Positions 1-9,485 of a DNA stretch of 64,000 bases are shown here, piece by piece. Both the position numbers and the translations under genes were made by a program. The notes under the pieces were generated by a model, which did not search any database, was not told where the DNA came from, and saw only the letters and a program-made list of their open reading frames with translations. Source of the stretch: Micromonospora violae (GTDB lineage: Bacteria > Actinomycetota > Actinomycetes > Mycobacteriales > Micromonosporaceae); the NCBI RefSeq assembly GCF_004217135.1, contig NZ_SHKK01000001.1:6014001-6078000 (forward strand). Direction: 5' to 3'. How positions within the stretch are numbered: the stretch's first letter is position 1; the number at the start of each line of letters is the position of its first letter.

Positions 1-684
1 ATCGGCGCGATCGGGATGGTGGCCGCGCGCAACGCGGTGCACTCCGCGCTCTGGCTGGTGCTCACCATGCTCTGCCTGGGCGTGTTCTACGTGCTCCAGG
101 CCGGGCCGTTCATCGGCATGGTGCAGATCATCGTCTACACCGGCGCGATCATGATGCTCTTCCTCTTCGTGCTGATGCTGGTCGGCCGGGACTCCACCGA
201 CTCGCTGATCGAGACGTTGCGCGGCCAGCGGACCGCCGCGATCGTCCTCGGGCTGGGCTTCGCCGGCCTGGTCGGCGGCGCCCTCTACCGGGCGCTGGAG
301 GGCACCACCGCGGTCGGCCTGGAGCAGCCCAACGCCGAGGGCAACGTGCAGGGCATCGCCCGGCTGCTCTTCACCAAGTACGTGTTCGCGTTCGAGCTGA
401 CGTCGGCGCTGCTGATCACCGCGGCGGTCGGTGCCATGGTGCTCGCGCACATCGAGCGCCGCAAGCAGGACAAGGTCGACCAGGTGTCGACGATGCGGGC
501 CCGGTTCGCGCCGGGCAACTACCCCGGCCCCAAGCCGGGCCCGGGCGTCTTCGCGACCTCGTCCTCGGTGGCCACCCCGGCCCGACTGCCGGACGGCCGC
601 CTCTCCGAGCGCAGCACGCCGGAGATCCTGCCGGTGCGGGAGCTGACCGCGCAGGAGACCACCCTGAAAGGTACGGACTCATGA
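1..684 (+). CDS. nuoJ: NADH-quinone oxidoreductase subunit J, 5' partial
   Basis: Membrane subunit of respiratory complex I, part of the proton-translocating arm. The reading frame is open from base 1, so the start codon lies upstream of the window. The visible 227 codons begin inside the first membrane helix region and carry the family signature around [15 protein letters not shown] and [20 protein letters not shown]. Further helices follow near 240-300 and 400-450, then a hydrophilic, Pro-rich C-terminal tail of about 75 residues. The stop overlaps the nuoK start by 4 bases (ATGA), so the genes are translationally coupled. Confidence 0.95.
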   Translation: MGAIGMVAARNAVHSALWLVLTMLCLGVFYVLQAGPFIGMVQIIVYTGAIMMLFLFVLMLVGRDSTDSLIETLRGQRTAAIVLGLGFAGLVGGALYRALEGTTAVGLEQPNAEGNVQGIARLLFTKYVFAFELTSALLITAAVGAMVLAHIERRKQDKVDQVSTMRARFAPGNYPGPKPGPGVFATSSSVATPARLPDGRLSERSTPEILPVRELTAQETTLKGTDS

Positions 685-980
685 CGCCTGATTACTACCT
701 GGTGTTGGCGGCGGTGCTGTTCACCATCGGCGCTGCCGGGGTGCTCGTCCGGCGCAACGCGATCGTGCTGTTCATGTGCGTGGAGCTGATGCTCAACGCG
801 GCCAACCTGACGCTGGTCACCTTCAGCCGGATCAACGGTGACCTCAACGGCCAGATCATGGCGTTCTTCGTGATGGTGGTGGCGGCGGCCGAGGTCGTGG
901 TCGGGCTCGCGATCATCATGTCCATCTTCCGGACGCGACGCTCGGCGAGCGTCGACGACGCCAACCTGCTCAAGTACTAG
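681..980 (+). CDS. nuoK: NADH-quinone oxidoreductase subunit K
   Basis: Small membrane subunit of complex I (99 aa, the usual length). Three hydrophobic helices are visible, with the conserved segment [16 protein letters not shown] containing the membrane glutamate of the second helix and a second glutamate in [11 protein letters not shown]. Both acidic residues are part of the proton pathway in this family. It starts with ATG overlapping the nuoJ stop and is followed 12 bases later by nuoL. Confidence 0.96.
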   Translation: MTPDYYLVLAAVLFTIGAAGVLVRRNAIVLFMCVELMLNAANLTLVTFSRINGDLNGQIMAFFVMVVAAAEVVVGLAIIMSIFRTRRSASVDDANLLKY

Positions 981-992
981 AGGGGTCCACCG

Positions 993-2921
993 GTGGAAGA
1001 GACTGTGGAATACGCCCAGGCCACGGGGCTGCTCGGGGGCGTCTGGCTGCTGGTGGCGATCCCGCTGGTCAGCGCGGCCATCCTGCTGCTGCTCGGCCGC
1101 CGGGCCGACCGCTGGGGGCACTGGTTGGGCGTCGCCGCCATCGGCGTCGCGTTCGTGCTCGGCCTGAGCTTCTTCTTCCAGCTGCGTGGCCTGGAAAACA
1201 AGTCGGTCGAGCTGAGCCTGTGGGATTTCCTCGCGGTCGGTGATCTGCGCGTCGACTTCGGCCTGCTGTTCGACCCGCTGGCCGCGGTCTTCGTACTGCT
1301 GATCACCGGGGTGGGTTTCCTGATCCACCTGTACGCGGTGGAGTACATGGCACACGACGCCGGCCGACGCCGGTTCTTCGCGTACTTCAACCTGTTCGTG
1401 GCGGCGATGCTGCTGCTGGTGCTCGGCAACAACTACGTGATGCTCTACTTCGGCTGGGAGGGCGTCGGTCTGGCGTCGTACCTGCTGATCTCCTTCTGGA
1501 CCGAACGGCCGAGCGCGGCCACCGCCGGCAAGAAGGCGTTCCTGATGAACCGGGTCGGCGACGCCGGCCTGGCCATCGGCATCTTCATCATGTTCGCCAC
1601 CGTGGGCACCACCCAGTACGACGAGGTGTTCAACTCCGTCGGCGCGCTGACCGGGACCACGGTGCTGATCCTCGGCCTGTTGCTGCTGCTCGGCGCGGCC
1701 GGTAAGTCCGGTCAGTTCCCGCTCCAGGCGTGGTTGCCGGACGCGATGGAGGGCCCGACCCCGGTGTCGGCGCTCATCCACGCCGCCACCATGGTCACCG
1801 CGGGCGTCTACCTGATCGCCCGGTCCAACCCGATCTTCTCCGCCAACTCGACGCTGCAACTCGTGGTGGTCAGCGTCGGCGCGCTCACCCTGCTGATCGG
1901 CTGCATCATCGGTGCGGCCAAGGACGACATCAAGCGGGTGCTCGCCTGGTCGACCGTCAGCCAGATCGGCTACATGTTCGTCGGCGTCGGCCTCGGTGGT
2001 GGGGCGTACGCGCTGGCGATCATCCACCTGCTGGCGCACGGCTTCTTCAAGGCCAACATGTTCCTGGGTGCCGGCTCGGTCATGCACGGAATGAAGGACC
2101 AGGTCGACATCCGCCGCTTCGGTGGGCTGTCGAAGCACATGAAGATCACCTGGCTGACCTTCATGATGGGCTGGCTGGCGATCATCGGCCTCCCGCCGCT
2201 CTCCGGCTACTTCTCGAAGGAGCCGATCATCGCGAGCGCCTTCGAGCGGGAGGACTGGACCGCCTGGCTCTTCGGCGGGGCGGCGCTGCTCGGCGCCGGG
2301 CTGACCGCGTTCTACATGACGCGGCTGTTCGTGCTCACCTTCCACGGCCCACAGCGGTGGACCGAGGACATCGAGCACCCGCACGAGTCGCCGAAGCTGA
2401 TGACCATCCCGCTGATCCTCCTGGCCGCCGGGTCGGTCGTGGCCGGCGGGCTGATGGCCTGGAACGACGGTGTCGCGTCCTGGCTGGCGCCGGTGCTCGG
2501 CGAGGAGGCCGCCGGTGCGGCGCACGGGGTGCTCTCCCACACGGTGATCACGATCCTGTCGCTGCTGGTCACCGTGCTCGGTGCCGGGCTCGCCTGGTTC
2601 CTGTTCCGGGCCGGCACGGCCACCGCACCGCAGCCGGCCGGGGTGCTGGTCACCGCCGCCCGCCGCAACCTCTACACCGACGCGGTCAACGAGGCGGTCT
2701 TCGAGAAGCCGGGCATCTTCCTCACCCGGGCGCTGGTGTACCTCGACAACCGGGGCATCGACGGGCTCGTCAACGGGCTCGCCGCCGCGGTCGGCGGGGG
2801 CTCGGGTCGCCTCCGCCGGATGCAGACCGGCTTTGTCCGCTCGTACGCCACCTCGATCCTGGCCGGTGCGCTGCTGGTGATGGCGGCGTTCCTGGCGGTG
2901 CAGGCGGGGTGGTTGGCGTGA
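993..2921 (+). CDS. nuoL: NADH-quinone oxidoreductase subunit L
   Basis: Largest antiporter-like proton-pumping subunit of complex I, 642 aa. The GTG start is supported by an AGGGG ribosome binding site at 981-985, seven bases upstream. Family landmarks include NYVMLYFGWEGVGLASYLL, the lysine/histidine-bearing helix AAGKSGQFPLQAWLPDAMEGP, and the C-terminal lateral-helix region ending in a final membrane segment. About 14-16 membrane helices can be counted. It lies within the tight nuoJKLMN operon. Confidence 0.97.
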   Translation: MEETVEYAQATGLLGGVWLLVAIPLVSAAILLLLGRRADRWGHWLGVAAIGVAFVLGLSFFFQLRGLENKSVELSLWDFLAVGDLRVDFGLLFDPLAAVFVLLITGVGFLIHLYAVEYMAHDAGRRRFFAYFNLFVAAMLLLVLGNNYVMLYFGWEGVGLASYLLISFWTERPSAATAGKKAFLMNRVGDAGLAIGIFIMFATVGTTQYDEVFNSVGALTGTTVLILGLLLLLGAAGKSGQFPLQAWLPDAMEGPTPVSALIHAATMVTAGVYLIARSNPIFSANSTLQLVVVSVGALTLLIGCIIGAAKDDIKRVLAWSTVSQIGYMFVGVGLGGGAYALAIIHLLAHGFFKANMFLGAGSVMHGMKDQVDIRRFGGLSKHMKITWLTFMMGWLAIIGLPPLSGYFSKEPIIASAFEREDWTAWLFGGAALLGAGLTAFYMTRLFVLTFHGPQRWTEDIEHPHESPKLMTIPLILLAAGSVVAGGLMAWNDGVASWLAPVLGEEAAGAAHGVLSHTVITILSLLVTVLGAGLAWFLFRAGTATAPQPAGVLVTAARRNLYTDAVNEAVFEKPGIFLTRALVYLDNRGIDGLVNGLAAAVGGGSGRLRRMQTGFVRSYATSILAGALLVMAAFLAVQAGWLA

Positions 2922-2985
2922 TCGACCTCTTTCCGGCCGCCCCCGCCGGCGGACCACGCAGTGACGACGGAGGTAAGGCCGCATA

Positions 2986-4518
2986 ATGTCCAACTTCCCG
3001 TTCCTCTCGGTGCTCACCGTGGCGCCGCTGGTGGGTGCCCTGGTGGTGGCCTTCCTGCCGCGCCACCGCCCGGAGCTGGCCAAGCAGGTGGCGTTCGCCT
3101 GGTCGCTGCTCGTGCTGGTGCTCTCGGTGGTGATGTGGGTCAGCTTCAACGCAGGCGGTGACCGGTTCCAGTTCCGCGAGTCGTACTCGTGGATTCCGAA
3201 CTGGGGGGTCAGCTTCACCTTCGCCGCCGACGGCATCGCGTTGGTGATGCTGATGCTGATCGCGGTGCTGGTGCCGCTGGTGATCCTGGCGTCCTGGCAC
3301 GACGCCGAGTCGTCGAAGCGGTCGGTGCCGGTCTACTTCGCGCTGCTGCTGGTCCTCGAATGCACGATGATCGGCGTCTTCGCGGCCGCCGACGTCTTCC
3401 TGTTCTACGTGTTCTTCGAGGTCATGCTCGTGCCGATGTACTTCCTTATCGGCAGCTACGGCGGCCACCAGCGGCAGTACGCGGCGGTGAAGTTCTTCCT
3501 GTACTCACTCGTCGGCGGTCTGTTCATGCTGGCCGCGGTGATCGGCCTGTGGGTGGTCGGTGGGAAGACCTTCGACTGGCAGGCGCTCTCGCAGGTCGAC
3601 ATCAGCACCGGCACCGAGCGGTGGCTGTTCCTCGGCTTCTTCCTCGCGTTCGCCATCAAGGCGCCGTTCTTCCCGTTCCACACCTGGCTGCCCGCCGCCG
3701 GTGGGGCCGCCCCGGCGGGTGCGGCGGCACTGCTCGTCGGCGTGCTGGACAAGGTCGGCACCTTCGGCATCCTGCGTTACTGTCTGCCGCTCTTCCCCGA
3801 GGCGTCGAAGTGGTTCGCGCCGTGGGCGCTGGCGCTGGGCGTGATCGGCATCGTTTACGCCGCGCTGCTGGCGGTCGGTCAGAACGACCTCAAGCGACTG
3901 GTGTCGTACACCTCGATCGCGCACTTCGGCTTCATCGGGGTGGGCATCTTCGCCTTCACCACCCAGGCCGGCACCGGCGCGGTCCTCTACATGCTCAACC
4001 ACGGTCTCGCCACCGGCCTGCTCTTCCTGGTGGTGGGCATGCTGATCTCCCGGCGCGGTTCGGCGCTGATCAGCGACTTCGGGGGTGCCGGCAAGCTGGT
4101 CCCGGTGCTCGCCGGGGTGCTCTTCTTCGCCGGTCTCGCCTCGCTCGCGCTGCCCGGTACGGCACCGTTCATCTCCGAGTTCCTGGTGCTGATCGGCACC
4201 TTCACGGTGAACAAGCCGGTCGCGGTCATCGCCACGCTCGGCATCATCCTGGCCGCCGCGTACGTGCTGTGGATGGTGCAGCGCACCACCCAGGGCACCC
4301 TCAACCCGGCGCTGACCGAGGTCGACGGCATGCGCCGGGACCTCAACCTGCGCGAGAAGGTCGTGGTCGCCCCGCTGATCGCGCTGATCGTGCTGCTCGG
4401 CTTCTTCCCCAAGCCGGTCACCGACGTGATCAACCCCGCCGTCCAGGCGACCATGGACGACATCGGCAGGACCGACCCCGCCCCGTCGGTGGGCACCGTC
4501 CAGGAGGCGGCAAAGTGA
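2986..4518 (+). CDS. nuoM: NADH-quinone oxidoreductase subunit M
   Basis: Antiporter-like membrane subunit of complex I, 510 aa, about 14 helices. Conserved segments are FYVFFEVMLVPMYFLIG (with the pumping glutamate), FLAFAIKAPFFPFHTWLP and GQNDLKRLVSYTSIAHFGF. A GGAGG-type ribosome binding site lies just before the ATG. The 64-base gap after nuoL is the largest in this part of the operon. The stop overlaps the GTG of nuoN by 4 bases. Confidence 0.97.
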   Translation: MSNFPFLSVLTVAPLVGALVVAFLPRHRPELAKQVAFAWSLLVLVLSVVMWVSFNAGGDRFQFRESYSWIPNWGVSFTFAADGIALVMLMLIAVLVPLVILASWHDAESSKRSVPVYFALLLVLECTMIGVFAAADVFLFYVFFEVMLVPMYFLIGSYGGHQRQYAAVKFFLYSLVGGLFMLAAVIGLWVVGGKTFDWQALSQVDISTGTERWLFLGFFLAFAIKAPFFPFHTWLPAAGGAAPAGAAALLVGVLDKVGTFGILRYCLPLFPEASKWFAPWALALGVIGIVYAALLAVGQNDLKRLVSYTSIAHFGFIGVGIFAFTTQAGTGAVLYMLNHGLATGLLFLVVGMLISRRGSALISDFGGAGKLVPVLAGVLFFAGLASLALPGTAPFISEFLVLIGTFTVNKPVAVIATLGIILAAAYVLWMVQRTTQGTLNPALTEVDGMRRDLNLREKVVVAPLIALIVLLGFFPKPVTDVINPAVQATMDDIGRTDPAPSVGTVQEAAK

Positions 4519-6068
4519 CCGAGTTGAAACTGCCGTCGATCGACTACGCGGCGATCTCCCCGATCCTGATCATGCTGGGCACCGCGCTGCTCGGTGTGCT
4601 GGTCGAGGCCCTGGTGCCCCGGCGCTGGCGGCACCTGGTGCAGTTGACGCTGGCGCTGCTCGCGGTGCTCGCGGCACTGACCATGGTGGTTCTCAGCGCC
4701 GACGAGCGGATCATCACCGCCGGTCAGGCCCTCGCGATCGACGGGCCGACGCTCTTCCTCCAGGGCGCGATCCTGGTGCTGGCCGCGATGGCGTTGCTGC
4801 TGATCGGTGACCGCTCGGTCGAGCGGGGCGGGGCGTTCGTCGCCCAGGCCGCGGTGACCGCCGAGTCGGCCGACGACCGGCGGCAGGCCGAGGGGCGCAA
4901 CGGTCTCACCGAGGTCTACCCGCTCACCACCTTCGCCATCGGCGGCATGCTGATCTTCGTGGCGGCGAACGACCTGCTGACCATGTTCATCGCGCTGGAG
5001 GTCTTCTCCCTGCCGCTCTACCTGCTCTGCGCGCTGGCCCGTCGCCGGCGTCTGCTGAGCCAGGAGGCGGCGATGAAGTACTTCCTGCTCGGCGCGTACG
5101 CCTCGGCGTTCTTCCTGTTCGGCGTGGCCCTGATCTACGGCTTCACCGCCGGCATCCCAGGCCGCCCGGCCGGCGTCGACTTCGCCACCATCCACGCGGC
5201 GGTGAGTGATTCGCCGGCCAGCCCGGTGCTGCTCTTCGCCGGCATGGCGCTGCTCGCCATCGGTCTGCTCTTCAAGGCCGCGGCGGCCCCGTTCCACGTC
5301 TGGACGCCGGACGTCTACCAGGGCGCGCCGACGCCGGTCACCGGCTTCATGGCGGCCTGCACCAAGGTCGCCGCGTTCGGTGCCCTGCTGCGCGTCTTCC
5401 AGGTCGCGTTCGCCGACGCCAACTGGGACTTCACCCCGGTCCTCGGTGCGGTGGCGGTGCTGACCATGCTGGTGGGCGCGGTGCTCGCGGTCACCCAGAC
5501 CGACATCAAGCGGCTGCTCGCGTACTCCTCGATCGCCAACGCCGGCTACCTGCTGGTCGGTGTGTTGGCACCGAGCCGCGACGGGCTCGCCGGCACGATG
5601 TTCTACCTGGTCGCGTACGGCTTCTCGGTGCTGGCCGCGTTCGCCGTGGTGACGCTGGTGCGCGACGACGACGGCGAAGCCACCCACCTGTCCCGCTGGG
5701 CCGGGCTGGGCCGGCGGTCACCGTTCTTCGCCGCGATCTTCACGTTCATTCTGCTCGCCTTCGCCGGTATCCCGCTGACCAGCGGCTTCACCAGCAAGTT
5801 CGCCATCTTCGGGCCGGCGCTGGAGGGTGGCCAGGCGTGGCTGGTGATCGCCGGTGTGCTGACCAGCATGGTGCTCGCGTTCCCGTACCTGCGGGTCGTG
5901 GTGATGATGTGGCTCTCCGAGCCGGGCGAGTCGACCCCGACCGTCACCGTGCCCGGTGGGCTCACCTCCGCCGCGCTGATGATCGGTGTGCTGGCGACGC
6001 TGGTGTTGGGCGTCGCCCCGGCGCCGCTGCTCGATCTGGCCGCCGGCGCCGCCGAATTCGTTCGATAA
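4515..6068 (+). CDS. nuoN: NADH-quinone oxidoreductase subunit N
   Basis: Third antiporter-like proton-pumping subunit of complex I, 517 aa. The reading frame extends far upstream, but the GTG at 4515 overlapping the nuoM stop (GTGA) and preceded by GGAGG is the sensible start. It gives a normal N-terminus (VTELKLPSIDYAAISPI). Conserved parts are TMFIALEVFSLPLYLLCA, KAAAAPFHVWTPDVYQGAP and TDIKRLLAYSSIANAGYL. It is the last gene of the operon, followed 12 bases later by a strong hairpin. Confidence 0.96.
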   Translation: MTELKLPSIDYAAISPILIMLGTALLGVLVEALVPRRWRHLVQLTLALLAVLAALTMVVLSADERIITAGQALAIDGPTLFLQGAILVLAAMALLLIGDRSVERGGAFVAQAAVTAESADDRRQAEGRNGLTEVYPLTTFAIGGMLIFVAANDLLTMFIALEVFSLPLYLLCALARRRRLLSQEAAMKYFLLGAYASAFFLFGVALIYGFTAGIPGRPAGVDFATIHAAVSDSPASPVLLFAGMALLAIGLLFKAAAAPFHVWTPDVYQGAPTPVTGFMAACTKVAAFGALLRVFQVAFADANWDFTPVLGAVAVLTMLVGAVLAVTQTDIKRLLAYSSIANAGYLLVGVLAPSRDGLAGTMFYLVAYGFSVLAAFAVVTLVRDDDGEATHLSRWAGLGRRSPFFAAIFTFILLAFAGIPLTSGFTSKFAIFGPALEGGQAWLVIAGVLTSMVLAFPYLRVVVMMWLSEPGESTPTVTVPGGLTSAALMIGVLATLVLGVAPAPLLDLAAGAAEFVR

Positions 6069-6080
6069 CGAGGGAACGAT

Positions 6081-6120
6081 CACCGGGGGTCGGCGCGTGT
6101 TCACGCGCCGGCCCCCGGTG
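6081..6120 (+). terminator. Hairpin terminator of the nuo operon
   Basis: A 17-bp stem with one T-G wobble (6081-6097 paired with 6104-6120) and a 6-nt loop begins 12 bases after the nuoN stop. There is no T-tract, which is usual for high-GC actinobacterial terminators. Confidence 0.85.
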
Positions 6121-6142
6121 CGTATCCCCGGCCCGGAGCAGG

Positions 6143-6171
6143 TCGAACGGGTGTGGCATGGTTGATAGCGT
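6143..6171 (+). promoter_or_regulatory. Putative promoter of the polyprenyl synthase gene
   Basis: TCGAAC (6143-6148) and TAGCGT (6166-6171) are separated by 17 bases, matching a sigma-70-type -35/-10 arrangement just after the nuo terminator. Transcription would begin near 6178. That excludes the upstream in-frame ATG at 6158 and supports the start at 6236. Confidence 0.55.
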
Positions 6172-6235
6172 GGTGAATCCGGCGGGCGAGCGTTCAGGTG
6201 CCTCCGGCTCCGGCGGTCGGCGGGGTCAGGCGAGC

Positions 6236-7243
6236 ATGAGTCAGTTCGGCGCGCTTGGCCTCAACCTCGCCGATCCCCGTGTCGAGGCGTCCGTGCTGGG
6301 CCTGCTCGACACGGTCGAGGTCGAGTTGCGGGGCAGCGTTGCCAGCGCCGATCCGTTCGTCACCGAGGCTGCCCGGCACCTCGTCGAGGCCGGCGGGAAG
6401 CGGTTCCGGCCGCTGCTGGTGGCGCTCGGCGCCCAGTTCGGTGACCCGACCGGCGCGCAGGTGGTGCCGGCCGCCGTGGTGATGGAGCTCACTCACCTCG
6501 CCACCCTCTACCACGACGATGTGATGGACGAGGCCGCTGTCCGTCGGGGCGCGCCGAGCGCGAACTCCCGCTGGACCAACTCGGTCGCCATCCTGGTCGG
6601 CGACTACCTCTTCGCCCGCGCGGCGGACATCGCCGCGGACCTGGGCCCCGAGGCGGTCCGGTTGCAGGCGCGTACCTTCGCCCGGCTGGTGCACGGCCAG
6701 ATCGCGGAGACCGTGGGGCCGCGCGCCGGCGACGACCCGGTGGCCCACTACCTGCACGTGATCGCCGAGAAGACCGGCTCGCTGATCGCCACCTCGGCCC
6801 GGTTCGGCGGCATGTTCGGTGGTGCCGCCCCGGAGCACGTGGAGGCCCTCGCCGGGTACGGCGAGACGATCGGTGTCGCGTTCCAACTCTCCGACGATCT
6901 GCTGGACATCGCCTCCGAGTCGGTGCAGTCGGGCAAGACCCCGGGCACCGACCTGCGCGAGGGTGTCCCGACGCTGCCGGTGCTCTACGCCCGCGAGGCG
7001 GACGACTCCGACGCGTCGTCGGTGCGGCTGCGGGAGATCCTGGCGACCGGCCCGTTGACCGACGACGCTCTGCACGCCGAGGCGTTGGGGCTGCTCCGGG
7101 AGAGCCCGGCGCTGAAGCGGGCCCGGGAAACTGTGCGCAGCTTCGCCGAGGAGGCCCGCGGGCAGCTCGCCCCGCTGCCGGACGGCCCGTCCCGCAGCGC
7201 GCTCGAGTCGCTCTGCGACTACATCGCCGACCGCACCAGCTGA
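6236..7243 (+). CDS. Long-chain polyprenyl diphosphate synthase
   Basis: Trans-isoprenyl diphosphate synthase that elongates farnesyl or geranylgeranyl diphosphate with IPP. Its place directly after nuo suggests it makes the menaquinone side chain. The protein (335 aa) has GGKRFRP, the first aspartate-rich motif HDDVMDE (D94, D95, D98) and the second motif SDDLLD (D220, D221, D224). Length equals that of mycobacterial GrcC-type enzymes with this start. In-frame starts at 6158 and 6170/6173 exist but lie before or at the likely transcription start. The 3' end overlaps the convergent MFS gene by 25 bases. Chain length cannot be read from the sequence. Confidence 0.9.
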   Translation: MSQFGALGLNLADPRVEASVLGLLDTVEVELRGSVASADPFVTEAARHLVEAGGKRFRPLLVALGAQFGDPTGAQVVPAAVVMELTHLATLYHDDVMDEAAVRRGAPSANSRWTNSVAILVGDYLFARAADIAADLGPEAVRLQARTFARLVHGQIAETVGPRAGDDPVAHYLHVIAEKTGSLIATSARFGGMFGGAAPEHVEALAGYGETIGVAFQLSDDLLDIASESVQSGKTPGTDLREGVPTLPVLYAREADDSDASSVRLREILATGPLTDDALHAEALGLLRESPALKRARETVRSFAEEARGQLAPLPDGPSRSALESLCDYIADRTS

Positions 7244-8442
7244 CCCGCCCCCGGGCTCACGGCGGCGCGGGTCAACAGCCGGCTGCCGACGAGCATCAGC
7301 GCGGCGGCGAGCAGCATCGCCACGGCCGCGATGGTCCACATCGCCGGGTAGCCGAGGTGAGCGGCGACCGGGCCCAGGCTCAACGGGCCGAGACAGCCAC
7401 CCGCGTACACCCCGGTCTGGGTGATCGAGGTGGCGGCGGCCGGTGACTGTGGGTGCAGCCGGACCACCGCGAAGTTCATCAGGCCGGGCCAGGCCCAGCC
7501 CAGGCCGAAGCCGAGCACCACGCCGACCACCAGCGGTGCCGAGCCGGTCAACGCGAGCAGGCCCAGCCCCACCGCGCCGACCAGCAGCATCGCGGCGATG
7601 AGGGCGACGTGGCCGGTCTCGCGGCGGTCGGCCAACCAGCCCGCGCCCACCCGGGCCACCACGCAGACCGCGCTGCCCAGGGTCAGGGTGAGGCCGGCGA
7701 GGCCCGGCGTCAGACCCCGGGCCGCGGCGGAGTCCACCAGGAAGGTGCCGAGCGCGTTGGCCGCGCCCGAGGCCAACGTCGCCGCCGCGCCGACCACCAC
7801 CAGCGCCGTCGTCGCCCGCCCGGCCCGGGTGGCGCCGGCCCGTCGGGCCAGGCCGCGCACCTGCCGGGGTACGGCGGGCAGCGCCGTCAACGCGGCCACC
7901 GCGGCGGCCACGAACGCCCAACGCCAGCCGGCGGTCAACGCGATGGTGGGCACGGCCGCCCCGGCCAGCAGGGTGGAGACCGGAATGGCGGCCTGCTTGA
8001 CACCGAACGACAGCCCCTGCCGCCGGGCCGGCACGTGCTGGGCCAGCGCCGCGTTGCTGGCCAACTGGCCGAGCGCGTTCGCCGCGGCGCTGAGCGCCAG
8101 CAGGCCGACCAGCACCGGGTACGACCGGGCGAACGCGGCCACGGCCAGCATCGACCCGGCGGACAGCAGGATGCCGCAGCGGGCGACCAGGGCCGGTCCG
8201 TACCGCTCGACCAGGCGGCCGGAGGGCACCGAGGCCAGTGCGCTGACCCCGAAGTAGACGGAGACGGCCAGGCCCAGCCCGGCCGGCGAGAAGCCGAGGT
8301 CCGTGCCCATCTGCACGGCGAGACCGCCGAGCAGGAAGACCGGGAGTACGCAGGCCACGGTGGTGACGACTGCGCCGGCGCTCGCCCGGATCGGGTGGGG
8401 TCTGGCGGTGGCTGGACCTGGGGTGATGGAGGTGTCGGTCAT
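7219..8442 (-). CDS. MFS transporter
   Basis: Twelve-helix major facilitator superfamily permease of 407 aa, probably an exporter; no substrate can be assigned. The MFS signature between helices 2 and 3 is seen as PSGRLVERYGPALVARCG, and a second copy in the C-terminal half is GWLADRRETGHV. A short cytoplasmic N-terminus precedes helix 1. The gene is divergent from an IclR regulator, which is a plausible controller. The ATG is preceded by a -10-like box with no ribosome binding site. Confidence 0.85.
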   Translation of the reverse strand: MTDTSITPGPATARPHPIRASAGAVVTTVACVLPVFLLGGLAVQMGTDLGFSPAGLGLAVSVYFGVSALASVPSGRLVERYGPALVARCGILLSAGSMLAVAAFARSYPVLVGLLALSAAANALGQLASNAALAQHVPARRQGLSFGVKQAAIPVSTLLAGAAVPTIALTAGWRWAFVAAAVAALTALPAVPRQVRGLARRAGATRAGRATTALVVVGAAATLASGAANALGTFLVDSAAARGLTPGLAGLTLTLGSAVCVVARVGAGWLADRRETGHVALIAAMLLVGAVGLGLLALTGSAPLVVGVVLGFGLGWAWPGLMNFAVVRLHPQSPAAATSITQTGVYAGGCLGPLSLGPVAAHLGYPAMWTIAAVAMLLAAALMLVGSRLLTRAAVSPGAGQLVRSAM

Positions 8443-8451
8443 CGTTCGGCA

Positions 8452-8457
8452 AACCTA
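8452..8457 (-). promoter_or_regulatory. -10 box of leaderless type, MFS gene
   Basis: On the minus strand TAGGTT lies 9 bases before the ATG at 8442 and no Shine-Dalgarno sequence intervenes, suggesting a leaderless or near-leaderless mRNA. Confidence 0.5.
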
Positions 8458-8533
8458 CGCGAACCCTGCTCACTGCACTCCTGGTGACGGGCGGGGCACA
8501 AGCTGTGGATGGTGATCTGGCATCCTCGACCCG

Positions 8534-8563
8534 AACAGGCATTTCGCACCGGGCCTGTTTTTC
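8534..8563 (+). terminator. Hairpin with T-tract upstream of the IclR gene
   Basis: AACAGGC (8534-8540) pairs with GCCTGTT (8553-8559) around a 12-nt loop, followed by more T residues. It resembles an intrinsic terminator or attenuator. It sits in the 154-bp divergent region, about 35 bases before the regulator start, so it could instead be part of an operator; CATATG follows directly. Confidence 0.45.
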
Positions 8564-8596
8564 ATATGGTGTAAGTCCCCGGCGGCGGAGGTGGTT

Positions 8597-9379
8597 GTGC
8601 GCGACCCCTTGGCAGAACCTTCGGACCTGATTCGCAGCGTGTCCCGAGCGCTACGGGTGCTGGAGTCGGTCGGTCGCGCCCCGAAGGGCCTGACCGTCAA
8701 GCAGATCGCCCGGCGCTGCGAGCTGACCGTGGCCACCACCTACCACCTGGTCCGCACCCTCGCCTACGAGGGCTACGTGATCCGTCGTGAGGACGGCACG
8801 TACATCGTGGGGTTGGAGGTGGCCGACCGGTACCGGGAGCTGGTGACGGCGTTCCGGGGCCCGCCAGCGGTCGGTGAGACGCTGCGGCGGGCCGCCCTGG
8901 ACACCGGCTACAGCCACTACCTCGGTCGGTTCGTCGGCGGCCAGGTGGCCCTCACCGCGGTCGCCGAGGGGCACCGCTCGCCCTACCTGGAGGATCTGGT
9001 CCCCGGTTTCGACGAGGGTGCGCACGCCACCGCTCTCGGCAAGTCGCTGCTGGCCACCCTCACCACCGATCAGCGCTACCGCTACCTGCGCGAGTACGGC
9101 ATGCGACCGTTCACCTCCGCCACGCTGACCACCGCCGAGAGTTTCGAGGCCGACCTGGCTGCCGGCGACCGGCGCGGCATGCAGCTGGAGCTGGGGCAGT
9201 TCCGGCAGGGGGTGGCCTGCGCCGCGGTGCTCGTCGCACCGGACAAGGACATGGAACGCCGGACCGTGCTGGCCTGCGCGTTGCCGGCCAGCGAGATGAT
9301 GACCTCCGCCCGAGTGGTGCGAGCCAAGCTGCTCGCCGCGGCTCGCAGCGTGGCCGACGGCATCGCCTCCGAGAACTGA
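8597..9379 (+). CDS. IclR-family transcriptional regulator
   Basis: About 260 aa. The N-terminal winged helix-turn-helix (roughly residues 10-75: SRALRVLESVGR, LTVKQIARRCELTVATTYHL) is followed by the IclR effector domain, with LEDLVPGFDEGAHATALGK matching the conserved ligand-domain helix entry. The GTG at 8597 has a GGAGG five bases upstream and is preferred over the in-frame GTG at 8591. Divergent from the MFS gene; the effector is unknown. Confidence 0.88.
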   Translation: MRDPLAEPSDLIRSVSRALRVLESVGRAPKGLTVKQIARRCELTVATTYHLVRTLAYEGYVIRREDGTYIVGLEVADRYRELVTAFRGPPAVGETLRRAALDTGYSHYLGRFVGGQVALTAVAEGHRSPYLEDLVPGFDEGAHATALGKSLLATLTTDQRYRYLREYGMRPFTSATLTTAESFEADLAAGDRRGMQLELGQFRQGVACAAVLVAPDKDMERRTVLACALPASEMMTSARVVRAKLLAAARSVADGIASEN

Positions 9380-9382
9380 CGG

Positions 9383-9421
9383 CCGAGAGGCCCTCTCCCC
9401 GGTTGGAAGAGGGCCTCTCGG
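9383..9421. terminator. Bidirectional hairpin terminator
   Basis: A perfect 14-bp stem (9383-9396 with 9408-9421, loop 11 nt) lies 3 bases after the IclR-type gene and 64 bases after the end of the convergent phoX gene. It probably serves both. Confidence 0.85.
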
Positions 9422-9485
9422 GGCGGTCCAGCGCCGGACCGCCGGGAACAACGTCACCGGCCTCTCGGCCGCGGGTACGACGACC

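Noticed and set aside
519..3236. A 905-codon open frame on the minus strand opposite nuoJ-nuoM.
   Set aside because: Its translation is His/Arg/Gln-rich low-complexity sequence, as expected for the antisense of high-GC genes; the plus strand encodes well-known proteins throughout.
6158..6238. ATG at 6158 as the start of the polyprenyl synthase.
   Set aside because: A -35/-10 pair places transcription after this codon, and the 335-aa product from 6236 matches the family length.
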